NCBI GenBank assembly: GCA_964566025.1
Contig: CAZMHF010000003.1
Span: forward strand, 18,442 to 82,441
Length of the DNA: 64,000 bases
From: RGIG8306 sp964566025
Lineage (GTDB): Bacteria > Bacillota > Clostridia > Lachnospirales > Lachnospiraceae
Reading direction: 5' to 3'
The position numbers and the translations under genes are program-made. This document shows, piece by piece, positions 52,640 through 61,043 of this stretch; positions within the stretch are counted from its first letter, which is position 1; the number at the start of each line of letters is the position of its first letter. The notes beneath the pieces are model-generated. The model did not search any database. It was given only the letters and a program-made list of their open reading frames with translations, and had not been told where the DNA came from.

Positions 52640-53600
52640 AAAGCATACGAATCCTTTCTCTAATAGTCTCTTCTGGCATAGCATTTCGTTTGCACGAAAC
52701 AATAATGCGAACCGTTTTAATTTCCGCCTCTCGCGCCATATAATAGGCAGCCAATGGCAGTGGCCCGAAGCTTGTTTGCTTAGCAATTTGTAAAAACTGC
52801 ACGATTTTATCTTCACACCATTTCTCAAACGCCGTTGTAGAAGTTTCGATCATCTCTACCGCATCTTGATAAGGTGTCGTTTCTAAATAATTCAAAAATG
52901 CTTGCATTCCTTCTTCTGCCGTTTGAATCATTTCTTTTCGATTTAGCTTGCTAATCGGAGACATTTCGCTAATAGCTTCTTCTAAAAAGACTTTGTCCTT
53001 TTTCATTGCAACGGCTCTTACGGTTGTCTTTAGATTAATAATCTCTCCCATCAAAGACGCCAATTCCAATAATTTAGGATGCCCCGTTTTGCTTGCTTGT
53101 TCGTACATAGCTTCTACGCTTTTACGATCAAGCATGATGTCCGTCAACTGACCATTTAATGTTTGTGCCAAAATATCGTCACATTCTTTTGCGATGTCTT
53201 GAAGCATTTCTGGCAATAAGGCATAATCCTTTTTTTTGATTGCCTCCCATATTAAAGACGGATCGCTCACGCAAGGCCCTACCATGTATTTCATTGCATC
53301 GTCATTTCCCATATACGCTTTTAATGCCGCTTTTAAATTATGAAAATCATTTTTGATGATTAAAAAATCCAACTCGTGTTTATCGGGAAGAACATCCATT
53401 ACGGTATTCCACGCGATTAGACTTTGCTTGGCAAAGCTTTTTTCAACATCCGCTGTCATTTCCCACCCTTTATCAGCAAGGAAGCGATTGATGGCGCTTT
53501 CATCAAAGCCTAATAGTTGTTCGATATCATTACCCGTCAAAAGGGAATTCTCTTTGGCTCGAATATTGGCTACACCATATACATATGCATTTTCTTTCAT
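52632..53600 (-). CDS. atpC: V-type ATP synthase subunit C
   Basis: The 322-residue all-helical subunit C has YVYGVANIRAKENSLLTG at the start and the repeats PYQDAVEMIETSTTAFEKW and PLAAYYMAREAEIKTVRIIV. It forms the socket joining the central shaft to the membrane ring. It overlaps atpF by eight bases. The site AGAAAGGAAAAAGGA precedes its ATG. Confidence 0.93.
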   Translation of the reverse strand: MKENAYVYGVANIRAKENSLLTGNDIEQLLGFDESAINRFLADKGWEMTADVEKSFAKQSLIAWNTVMDVLPDKHELDFLIIKNDFHNLKAALKAYMGNDDAMKYMVGPCVSDPSLIWEAIKKKDYALLPEMLQDIAKECDDILAQTLNGQLTDIMLDRKSVEAMYEQASKTGHPKLLELASLMGEIINLKTTVRAVAMKKDKVFLEEAISEMSPISKLNRKEMIQTAEEGMQAFLNYLETTPYQDAVEMIETSTTAFEKWCEDKIVQFLQIAKQTSFGPLPLAAYYMAREAEIKTVRIIVSCKRNAMPEETIRERIRMLYV

Positions 53601-53615
53601 TCCTTTTTCCTTTCT

Positions 53616-53702
53616 TCAGGCAATGTTATTTCCTAGAGCAATCCCTTTGACAAAGGGATTGTATATTTTCTCATCCGAAGATTTTTTAGTCATTAGATCC
53701 AT
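53616..53702 (-). CDS. Candidate 28-residue small protein in the V-ATPase operon
   Basis: A 28-codon frame starts at an ATG overlapping the atpE stop (TAATG) and ends 15 bases before atpC, so it fills the spacer exactly. The peptide starts MDLMTKKSSDEKIYNP and ends GIALGNNIA. It has no hydrophobic span. A perfect 10-bp stem-loop, CAATCCCTTT/AAAGGGATTG, lies inside it at 53639-53661. I recognise no family. It may be only a spacer with a hairpin that tunes expression of the downstream genes. Confidence 0.3.
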   Translation of the reverse strand: MDLMTKKSSDEKIYNPFVKGIALGNNIA

Positions 53703-54286
53703 TAGAATAGAAGTATAGAAAGCTCATCTCTTATATAATCTGCATCAAATTCAAATAACGCTTCAAATGAACAATTGAATTCGGTTTCACCATAAGACAA
53801 CACGAACCCACTTCGAATCATGGCCGTTTCCTTTGCTATTGTAAAGGAAAATGGTGCAACATCTTGATTGACTTCTTCTAAAAAGCTTTTTGGCAAGCGC
53901 TTCAAATCTCTTTCGTTAAACAGAAGCTCCCCGCCATCTTTCTTTTCTACGTTTTTAATTAAACGACGAAGCAAGGCAAAATATTCTGCATCTGGAAGCT
54001 CATCGATTTTATCAAACGCTTTTTGTACAATTAGCTCAATTACATCTGCTTTTGCTGATAGAATTGCGCGATTTTCACTTGCTATTGCACTGCTTTTTGC
54101 AATCCCTATATCACGATTACCTTCTTCTAATGCTTTTTGCATAATGTGTTGGCGCTCTTCTTCTATTTGTAAAAGAGTCTCTTGATGAAGCTTTTTTGCT
54201 TGTGCTTTTGCGTCTTGGATGATACCTTCGTATTCTTCTAAAGAATCTTTTTGGATCTTGGTTGTTATTTTTTCAAGACCTGTCAT
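53702..54286 (-). CDS. atpE: V-type ATP synthase subunit E
   Basis: The 194-residue protein has a charged N-terminal coiled coil (residues about 1-75, with AKAQAKKLHQETLLQIEEER cited as start) and a C-terminal globular domain, as in the peripheral-stalk subunit E. It pairs with the H/G subunit encoded at 56790-57101 to form the stator stalk. It starts 18 bases after atpK. Sequence conservation is low in this family, so operon position carries weight. Confidence 0.9.
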   Translation of the reverse strand: MTGLEKITTKIQKDSLEEYEGIIQDAKAQAKKLHQETLLQIEEERQHIMQKALEEGNRDIGIAKSSAIASENRAILSAKADVIELIVQKAFDKIDELPDAEYFALLRRLIKNVEKKDGGELLFNERDLKRLPKSFLEEVNQDVAPFSFTIAKETAMIRSGFVLSYGETEFNCSFEALFEFDADYIRDELSILLF

Positions 54287-54304
54287 TCCTTCACCAACTC
54301 TTTC

Positions 54305-54784
54305 TTATAAATTAACCATAATAATAATACTAATTAGCAATGCTAAAATCGCATACGTCTCTACTAGTGCTGAAATCGTCATCGCTTTTGCATTGTGATC
54401 TGGTTTTTTGGCAACTAATGCAACACCACCAACCGATGCTTTTGCTTGCGCAATTGCTGAAAGAAATCCTACAATTGCAATTGGTAGGCTTGCTGCAAAA
54501 TAAGCACACCCTTGTGCAAATGATAATGTTTCGGCACTTCCACCTAATATACCAATATTATTTAACATTAAAATCGCATATAGCAATCCGTAAAGTCCTT
54601 GTGTACCAGGTAGCAACTGCAATACGATCATCTTACTGAATTTTGATGGATCCTCTGTTAATACGCCTGCGGCTGCCTCACCAACCATACCTACGCCCTT
54701 TGCTGAGCCAATGCCTGTTAAAATGGCAGCGATTGCTCCCCCTAATAAAGCCATTGTAAGTCCTAAAGTGTTTAATACGTCCAT
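54305..54784 (-). CDS. atpK: V-type ATP synthase subunit K, Na+-type rotor ring
   Basis: The 159-residue proteolipid has four membrane helices, a duplicated hairpin. Hairpin 1 ends in LQLLPGTQGLYGLL (Thr 61, Gln 62, Tyr 65). Hairpin 2 has AIAQAKA (Gln 113) and LVETYAIL (Glu 142). In Enterococcus hirae NtpK the equivalent Thr, Gln, Gln, Glu and Tyr bind Na+. Only the second hairpin keeps the ion-carrying Glu, as in eukaryote-like V-type rings. The complex is therefore predicted to pump or use Na+. It lies two bases after subunit I. Confidence 0.95.
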   Translation of the reverse strand: MDVLNTLGLTMALLGGAIAAILTGIGSAKGVGMVGEAAAGVLTEDPSKFSKMIVLQLLPGTQGLYGLLYAILMLNNIGILGGSAETLSFAQGCAYFAASLPIAIVGFLSAIAQAKASVGGVALVAKKPDHNAKAMTISALVETYAILALLISIIIMVNL

Positions 54785-54786
54785 GA

Positions 54787-56766
54787 TTAATCCTCCTTAA
54801 ATTTGATATATTTTGTATTGGCGGTGTAAGGCTTAAAGCTTCGTCCTCCACCTTCATAAAACTTTGAAAATAATTCGACAAACTGCAATCGGTTAGCATG
54901 AACATATGCCCCTAATGCATTGATTGCAAGATTTAGAAGATGTCCAAATAAGAATACGACAAGTAGAACAATTGGTTTTAGAATTGGATTTGTTACCATC
55001 GTTCCCATCATATTAATAACACTGGCAATACTTCCTGTTGCTAATCCTAACGCCAACAAACGCGAATAGGATAATACATCACTTAAATAACCACTTGCTA
55101 AATTGTACAATGCGTACAATCCGCCAAACAATCGTATAATAATATTTTTTGAGCTTCTACTAGCTGTCAATACCAATATCACTACACCTACTAACGACAT
55201 CCATGTACCAATTGTAACGGCAATTGCTGGCACGCTTGTCAATATCGTTCCACATACTGGCGCAATACCAATTTCAATTAACAAAACGGGTAGTGTATCA
55301 ATAATGGCTTCGAATTTTTTGCCTTCGTCCCATGTCATTTTCCCACGAGCAAGTACGCCTGCTAAGAGATGAACAATACCGAATATAAAACACCATACTA
55401 GCAAGTTCATTGGATCTTGAATTGGCTCATACCACAAAGCAATACTACCTAACTCCTTGCCAAAAAACTCTCTCGCAACAACTTGTACAATATCTCCGAA
55501 CCAGCTACCAAACATCGCGCCCCAGAATATCGTAAAGATTCCGCAATAGAAAAACATTTGCATTGTTTTTCGCATGCCACCCTCAATGGTCGTCTTTTTT
55601 AAGATAAGCCAACTACCAATCGCCATCACAAGCCCATATCCCGCATCCGATAACATCATCCCGAAGAAGAAATAATAGAAAAATGCCATAACACTCGTCG
55701 GGTCAATATCGCTTTTGCCTGGCATAGAGTACATTTCTGTAATCGTCTCTGCTGGCATCATAAAGCCATTGTTTTGTAAAATAACTGGCGCATCGTCTTC
55801 GCTTGTCGTCTCAGAAATAGAAATGGCTAATTCAAATTCTTTTTCTAGTTCTTCCATCAAAGCGGAAACATTTCGTTCGGGAACATAGCCGTTTATAATG
55901 AAAATTCTCTTTGATAAGGCACCCATCGCAAAGGCTTCATAACGATCCTTTTTCAATACGAGATAATCCATCAAATATTCTAATTCTTGATTGATATCTC
56001 CAAATGCGCTAATCTTTTTTTCGTTTTCTTCGATAAGGCGTTTGTTTTCTTCCATCTGTTTTTTGAAGCGCTCCATCCGATATACTGGTGGATGCTTTGT
56101 CGGATCAGACGGATAGGTAAATCCGATTTCTCGAATACTAGCTAGCACCTCATCTTTGTCGTCCTTATGACAATTAACGCACACATAGGTCATTTGCTTT
56201 GTCGCGTTAACAATTTCTATGTCAACCATCTCTGCTTGCATTTCGTTTTTCGCAAGTTTTGCGAGTAACTCTTCTCGTGTAATTTGTCCTGCAAATGTTC
56301 CAATAAAGCACTGCGTATGCTTTGTCCCTTGGTATTGCATAGGCACATCAAGGACAAGCCAATCCTCTAACGAACGCATCTGCGTTTCAAGGCGAATATT
56401 GTTTGCTTTTGCTTCTTCGCTAGCTTTCACAAGTGAAACAATCTGATAGCAACTTTTTAAATGTCGCTTCCAATCAACGCCCCAATTTTCAAAGTTCTCA
56501 AAATCAATTTCTGTTCGTCCATTAAAGGATGCCAACAAGGATTTCTTCACCGGAAAATGGTTGTTGATAATTTGCTTCGCTTCCGTAGCCACTACGATAC
56601 CCTTTTCAAATTGGGCCAATTGTAAATCCGTTTCGACCTTTATTAGCTCTGGATCTTCGTAGTTGGAAATCTCTACAACACCCCTTCGCTGTAAGCGTTC
56701 CATAATCTTCTTACTATCAGGAAGGTGAGCAATGATTTCGATTTTTTGAATGGCGACTTTTGCCAT
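54787..56766 (-). CDS. atpI: V-type ATP synthase subunit I
   Basis: The 659-residue subunit has a cytoplasmic N-terminal half with long helical arms (PDSKKIMERLQRRGVVEISN; RLIEENEKKISAFGDINQEL) and a C-terminal half with seven to eight membrane spans. The latter includes SYSRLLALGLATGSIASVIN, where Arg faces the rotor Glu. It forms the ion channel half-paths and links stator stalks to the membrane. It starts 23 bases after the H subunit gene. Confidence 0.95.
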   Translation of the reverse strand: MAKVAIQKIEIIAHLPDSKKIMERLQRRGVVEISNYEDPELIKVETDLQLAQFEKGIVVATEAKQIINNHFPVKKSLLASFNGRTEIDFENFENWGVDWKRHLKSCYQIVSLVKASEEAKANNIRLETQMRSLEDWLVLDVPMQYQGTKHTQCFIGTFAGQITREELLAKLAKNEMQAEMVDIEIVNATKQMTYVCVNCHKDDKDEVLASIREIGFTYPSDPTKHPPVYRMERFKKQMEENKRLIEENEKKISAFGDINQELEYLMDYLVLKKDRYEAFAMGALSKRIFIINGYVPERNVSALMEELEKEFELAISISETTSEDDAPVILQNNGFMMPAETITEMYSMPGKSDIDPTSVMAFFYYFFFGMMLSDAGYGLVMAIGSWLILKKTTIEGGMRKTMQMFFYCGIFTIFWGAMFGSWFGDIVQVVAREFFGKELGSIALWYEPIQDPMNLLVWCFIFGIVHLLAGVLARGKMTWDEGKKFEAIIDTLPVLLIEIGIAPVCGTILTSVPAIAVTIGTWMSLVGVVILVLTASRSSKNIIIRLFGGLYALYNLASGYLSDVLSYSRLLALGLATGSIASVINMMGTMVTNPILKPIVLLVVFLFGHLLNLAINALGAYVHANRLQFVELFSKFYEGGGRSFKPYTANTKYIKFKED

Positions 56767-56789
56767 AGGATTCTCCTTTCTCTACCCTC

Positions 56790-57101
56790 CTATAAAACAA
56801 GGCGGTTAATAACCAATTCAATCCCTGTATCAACCTTAGAAAGCGAAGCCTCCTTAAGCTCTTTTGCTTTTTGGGCTGCGCGTTGGTTTCCTTGTTCAAT
56901 AATCTCTTTTATCTGTGTTTCGGTTTGCTTTGCATAGTCCTTTGCTTCTGCCTTTGCGTTCAATAGGGCAGCCTCTTTTTGCTCTTCACATGTTTGCATC
57001 GCCTCTTCTATTATTTGCTTTGCTTCTTCTTTTGCTTTTAGCAATAGCGCATCCGCTTGTGCTTCTGCTTGCTTGATTGCCACAATCGCTTCTGTTGCCA
57101 T
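56790..57101 (-). CDS. V-type ATP synthase subunit H/G (stalk coiled coil)
   Basis: The 103 residues are an almost continuous Ala/Glu/Lys-rich coiled coil (AIKQAEAQADALLLKAKEEA in the first third) with no other domain. This is the form of the archaeal-type H (or G) subunit that pairs with E. It is the first V-ATPase gene, ahead of I and K. Assignment relies on the coiled coil and position. Confidence 0.8.
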   Translation of the reverse strand: MATEAIVAIKQAEAQADALLLKAKEEAKQIIEEAMQTCEEQKEAALLNAKAEAKDYAKQTETQIKEIIEQGNQRAAQKAKELKEASLSKVDTGIELVINRLVL

Positions 57102-57133
57102 AAGAGTATTCCTCCATTCTATCTATCCTCGCA

Positions 57134-57766
57134 CTACTTTGCCAAATAGCCTTTTTGTACTGACTCGTCCACCCATTTGGTAGCTTGCTCATAAAGCTTC
57201 AAAGAGCCTTTTTTAATGCGCAAAATGCGTTTTCTCACTTGCTGTGATGTGACCTTATGTTCTTGCCACTTCGCACCTTTTGTTATGTAATTATGGTATA
57301 CTGGCATAAAAGCATCCGCAACTCTTGCTCCCTTTGCTTCAGGTGTTTCAAATGCTTCAAATTCATCCCACAATTCTCGAAACCAACTACCTTGATCAAT
57401 CGGTAATAGACCAAACACTTTGTCCGCCGCTTCGCGCTCTCTTATCTCTTGACTTTCGGCCAATACTTCATCATATGCATATGTATCGCCTGCATAAATC
57501 TCAATCACATCATGCAATAAAATCATCGATAACATGCGCGCTATATCCTTTACCTCTTCGTCCATATATTCTAGAAACAACAATGCACCTATCGCCATAT
57601 GCCACGAATGTTCTGCATCATTTTCTGTTCGGCTTGAATCCATCAATAAGGTTTGTCGAAATATTTGCTTAACCTTATCAATTTCACGAAGAAATTCAAG
57701 CTGTTTCTCTAATCTAGTATCACAATAAGAAGCGTTGATATTTTGCGTTTCTAATCTCTTATCCAT
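57134..57766 (-). CDS. HD-domain protein, YfbR/HDDC2-like nucleotidase
   Basis: The 210 residues form an HD_3-type domain. RTENDAEHSWHMAIGA supplies the first His, MILLHDVIEIYAGD the His-Asp doublet and following Glu, and AKGARVADAFMPVYHN the distal Asp. YfbR-like enzymes dephosphorylate deoxynucleoside monophosphates. It lies 32 bases ahead of the V-ATPase genes and may share their promoter, although no functional link is obvious. Confidence 0.85.
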   Translation of the reverse strand: MDKRLETQNINASYCDTRLEKQLEFLREIDKVKQIFRQTLLMDSSRTENDAEHSWHMAIGALLFLEYMDEEVKDIARMLSMILLHDVIEIYAGDTYAYDEVLAESQEIREREAADKVFGLLPIDQGSWFRELWDEFEAFETPEAKGARVADAFMPVYHNYITKGAKWQEHKVTSQQVRKRILRIKKGSLKLYEQATKWVDESVQKGYLAK

Positions 57767-57904
57767 ATACCACCTCTAAGCAGAGCGGGAATTTTCCTTT
57801 TTGTGCGAAATGCATGCTCGAAAGGAATGTCTTGTCCGTCACGCCACCCTTCCTTTCATTATGGCACATTTTTCACTCTTTTTCAATAAAAATTCAATAA
57901 AGTC

Positions 57905-57935
57905 TTCACAAATAAAATAACTTTTATGTTATACT
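57905..57935 (+). promoter_or_regulatory. Promoter of trxA
   Basis: TTCACA (57905-57910) is followed after 18 to 19 bases by TTATACT, giving a -10 at 57929-57935, with the ATG 28 bases further on. Confidence 0.45.
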
Positions 57936-57962
57936 AAACAAAAAGCTTGAAGGAGAATTATT

Positions 57963-58274
57963 ATGGCAATTATGACAATCACAAACGCAAATTTTCAGAC
58001 AGAGGTGCTTGGGGCATCAAAACCTGTATTACTTGATTTTTGGGCTCCATGGTGTGGACCTTGCAAGATGCTTTCACCAATCATCGACGAAATCGCAAAC
58101 GAAAACGATTCCATTATATTTGGAAAAGTCAACACAGACGAGGAAATGGATCTTGCTATGCAATTTAAAATCACTAGCATTCCTACCCTTATTCTTTTCA
58201 AAAATGGTGAGCCTGTTAAGCTAACACGCGGCTACATTTCCAAAAAAGAAGTACTTGAATTTCTTCAAGATTAG
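57963..58274 (+). CDS. trxA: Thioredoxin
   Basis: The 103-residue protein has the active site DFWAPWCGPCKML (Cys 31, Cys 34), the cis-proline loop TSIPTLILF and FKNGEPV. It reduces protein disulfides in the cytoplasm. GAAGGAG lies upstream of the ATG. Its last bases overlap the convergent flavodoxin-fold gene by four bases. No thioredoxin reductase gene is near. Confidence 0.96.
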   Translation: MAIMTITNANFQTEVLGASKPVLLDFWAPWCGPCKMLSPIIDEIANENDSIIFGKVNTDEEMDLAMQFKITSIPTLILFKNGEPVKLTRGYISKKEVLEFLQD

Positions 58275-58840
58275 TTTTCATACAGCTTTTTGGCAAGCCA
58301 TACGATATTTTCGCCCAAACGGCGCATTGTAGCGATTCCCTCTGTATCTTTTGAATAGTCATCTTTTGCACGTGCGATACTCATATTCCAATACGTACTT
58401 CCTGGAATGATCATATCATTGATCGAGAAAAAGTGTTGCATAGAGTCAATTGTATGAATACTTCCTGCGCGACGAACAGGGCTAATTGCTGCGCCTATTT
58501 TTCGGCTTAGTTGCTTGCCATTTCCTGCGATATAGCCACAACGATCAATAACCGCCTTCATTTCTGGTGTTAAATCAGAAAAGTACGTTGGTGAACCTAA
58601 TAAAATAACATCCGCTTCTATAAATTTTTTGTACAAATCTAGTATCCAATCTTTTGTCGCGCAATCTCCTTGATTTGTAAAACAATGGCCACATGCTAAA
58701 CAGCCTTGCACCATTCTTCCTCCTGCTTGAAACAGTTCCGTCTCAAAGCCAGCCTCTTCACATACAGCAAGCACTTCCCCTAGCATTTGTGCTGTATTTC
58801 CTTCTACTCGTGGGCTTCCATTTACTGCAATTACTTTCAT
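58271..58840 (-). CDS. NADPH-dependent FMN reductase / iron-sulfur flavoprotein family
   Basis: The 189-residue flavodoxin-like protein has the FMN phosphate loop VNGSPRVEGNTAQ, the cysteine cluster CLACGHCFTNQGDC (four Cys within 14 residues) and the loop LLGSPTYFSDLTPEMKAVIDR. The cysteines resemble the compact motif of iron-sulfur flavoproteins, which could hold a 4Fe-4S cluster, so it may be an electron carrier rather than a plain reductase. It converges on trxA and shares its stop bases. Confidence 0.88.
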   Translation of the reverse strand: MKVIAVNGSPRVEGNTAQMLGEVLAVCEEAGFETELFQAGGRMVQGCLACGHCFTNQGDCATKDWILDLYKKFIEADVILLGSPTYFSDLTPEMKAVIDRCGYIAGNGKQLSRKIGAAISPVRRAGSIHTIDSMQHFFSINDMIIPGSTYWNMSIARAKDDYSKDTEGIATMRRLGENIVWLAKKLYEN

Positions 58841-58864
58841 ATTCTCTTTTCTTCCTTTCCATTC

Positions 58865-59422
58865 TTAATGAATTCCTATTCCGTATTTAATTCTCATCCG
58901 TTCAAAAAACCGTCTAAAAGGCTCGTGTAACAACCACAAAAATAGCACATTTGACACTACATAAATTGCTAAAATCGGCAACGACGCCACAAGAAAACTA
59001 ATCCATCGTGCCTTAACAATTTCTCCATCCATCCAAAGCGCCATTGCCGTATCCATCACGATTGAAAACAATGCCCCTGCCAACACGCCATATCCATACA
59101 ATAGTAGTTTTCGTTTTCGTAATTGTCGATAGCAAATACCAGCGCCAAATCCAATCAATCCCCATATGAGCATTTGAAATGGTGTCCACGGGCCTTGTCC
59201 AAAATAAAAATTCGAAATCAACGCCGATAACATTCCTGTTAAAAAACCTGCCCTCGCGCCAAGATACATCCCTGTCATCACAACGATTGCTGTTACGGGC
59301 TTAAAGTGTGGTAATTCTGCAAAAATAATGCGCCCAACCACCGTCATTGCAACCATTACGGCAATTAACACAAGCTCTCTCGTTCGAAGCCTTGTTTTTT
59401 CGGCTTGATTAGTCTGTTTCAT
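58865..59422 (-). CDS. ECF transporter substrate-binding (S) component
   Basis: The 185-residue membrane protein has about five spans, including ELVLIAVMVAMTVVGRIIF, TGMYLGARAGFLTGMLSAL and GQGPWTPFQMLIWGLIGFGAG. The FGQGPWTPFQM loop is typical of a clostridial ECF S family sometimes associated with corrinoid or related precursor uptake; the ligand is not proven. ATG 59422, with GGAGGTGGGTGCAA upstream, overlaps the ATPase gene by 14 bases. It is co-translated with the A-A' and T components, so it is a dedicated system. Confidence 0.85.
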   Translation of the reverse strand: MKQTNQAEKTRLRTRELVLIAVMVAMTVVGRIIFAELPHFKPVTAIVVMTGMYLGARAGFLTGMLSALISNFYFGQGPWTPFQMLIWGLIGFGAGICYRQLRKRKLLLYGYGVLAGALFSIVMDTAMALWMDGEIVKARWISFLVASLPILAIYVVSNVLFLWLLHEPFRRFFERMRIKYGIGIH

Positions 59423-61043
59423 TTGCACCCACCTCCTCACAACGACGAAGTAGCTCCTCTTGTGTAATGACCTGCGAAAACAAATGCTCGCTAAGGCGAT
59501 GAGCAGTTGTTGTGTAAAAATAATTTTGCGAGAAAAATTCGCTCGGCTCCCCTATCGAAATAATCTCTCCGTCAAATAGTAGTCCACATCGATCGGCGAT
59601 TTTCGCGCCGAATTCCACATCGTGCGAGGTAATGATACACATAATGCCTTGCTCTCTTAATTGCAAAAGCATCTGAATTAGTTCTTCCTTTGCAAAATAG
59701 TCAAGCCCTTTTGACGGCTCATCTAATAACAAGATAACGTTTTTCGCCGTCTGACTTAATAACAGTTTTATCAATGCACATTTTTGTTGCTCTCCACCAC
59801 TTAAATCATACGGATGGTGTCCTAACAAATGCCGCACGCCAAATTGCTCCACCAATTGATTCATCTTCTTTTCAAAATCCGTTTTTTCAATAGTGATTTG
59901 CCCTAATAACGAATACAAGTCCTTTTCGACCGTTTCATGTAAAAACATCGTTTGTGGATTTTGCGGAAGCAACGCCGTCTGATACGCTATTTTACATGTT
60001 CCTTCATATGGCTTTCTAAGACCTGCTATGCAATGAAGCAGCGTCGTCTTTCCTGATCCATTTCCACCGAACAAACAAAGTATTTCATTTTCAAAAACGG
60101 TTACATCCAGATTTTTTAAAATATCTCTTGTGTTTTTTGAATATCGAAATGATACGTTTTTTATGTGAATGCTTTTTTTCTTTTTTTCCTCTAGTTTCGC
60201 CTTTTGTGCTTGTGGTTTTTCTCTTTCAAAATACTGACTGAGCATCTTTTTGCCTTCGGCAATCGAAAGAGGCATTGCCTTTTCGCCAAGTGCCAAGGCA
60301 GTTTGTATGGATAACGGCAAGGCCTTTTGTATGGGGTGCGACTTTACTTGTTCTGGAATATCTGTTGGCTTTCCCTCGACAATCAACCTTCCTTTATCTA
60401 AAATAATGACCTTTGTCGCATCAGCAAATAACGGATCAAACGTATGCGCCGTCATTACAATCGAAACCCCCAGCTCCCGATTAATTTTCCGAACAACCTC
60501 TAAAAATCTCTCACTAGCGATTGGATCCAATTGTGCCACGGGTTCATCTAGCAATAATATTTTGGGGCGCATAACCATTACAGATGCCAAATTCAACATC
60601 TGCTTCTGACCACCCGACAAGGTTGCTGTATCACTTTGAAACCACGCTTCCATTCCGAAGAACGAGGCCATTTCTCCTACTCGCCTTCTAATTTCCTTTG
60701 TTGGAACGCCTAAATTCTCAAGTCCAAATGCAAGTTCGTGCCACACTTTATCTGAAATAATTCCCGCTTCTGGATTTTGTGGAACAAAACCAATTTCCTT
60801 TGCCGAACGCTCCTCATCAACCTCCACGAGATTTGTTCCTCTATAAATGATTTCACCCTTTATTTCTCCAAACGGTGCCACTTCTTTTTTTAGTAATTTT
60901 AGCAATGTTGTTTTGCCACTTCCTGATGCGCCACCAACAAGAACAAAGGCTCCTTCATCTATTGTAAACGATAGATTTTCCAAAGCCATTTCATTCGTCG
61001 TCGGATAAACATAGGTCAAATCCTTGATCGTAAATACATCCAT
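59409..61043 (-). CDS. ECF transporter fused ATPase (A-A')
   Basis: The 544 residues carry two ABC domains in one chain. Domain 1 has GGASGSGKTTLLK, TLSGGQKQMLNL and LLLDEPVAQLDP. Domain 2 has FGGNGSGKTTLLH, LSGGEQQKCALIK and LLLDEPSKGLD. Both are complete, so the fused pair replaces separate EcfA1 and EcfA2. It powers vitamin or metal-precursor uptake with T and S. The start at 61043 overlaps the T gene by 28 bases, and GGAGAACGG lies upstream. Confidence 0.93.
   Translation of the reverse strand: MDVFTIKDLTYVYPTTNEMALENLSFTIDEGAFVLVGGASGSGKTTLLKLLKKEVAPFGEIKGEIIYRGTNLVEVDEERSAKEIGFVPQNPEAGIISDKVWHELAFGLENLGVPTKEIRRRVGEMASFFGMEAWFQSDTATLSGGQKQMLNLASVMVMRPKILLLDEPVAQLDPIASERFLEVVRKINRELGVSIVMTAHTFDPLFADATKVIILDKGRLIVEGKPTDIPEQVKSHPIQKALPLSIQTALALGEKAMPLSIAEGKKMLSQYFEREKPQAQKAKLEEKKKKSIHIKNVSFRYSKNTRDILKNLDVTVFENEILCLFGGNGSGKTTLLHCIAGLRKPYEGTCKIAYQTALLPQNPQTMFLHETVEKDLYSLLGQITIEKTDFEKKMNQLVEQFGVRHLLGHHPYDLSGGEQQKCALIKLLLSQTAKNVILLLDEPSKGLDYFAKEELIQMLLQLREQGIMCIITSHDVEFGAKIADRCGLLFDGEIISIGEPSEFFSQNYFYTTTAHRLSEHLFSQVITQEELLRRCEEVGANETD

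Noticed and set aside
52640..52828. N-terminal extension of the V-ATPase F subunit
   Set aside because: The extra 63 codons lie inside atpC in another frame. MYKIAVMGDKD at 52639 is the family's normal start.
57781..57860. Possible weak fourth copy of the structured repeat (TTTCGAGCATGC on the minus strand)
   Set aside because: Only about twelve bases resemble the repeat end, and the hairpin and central block are missing. This could be chance.
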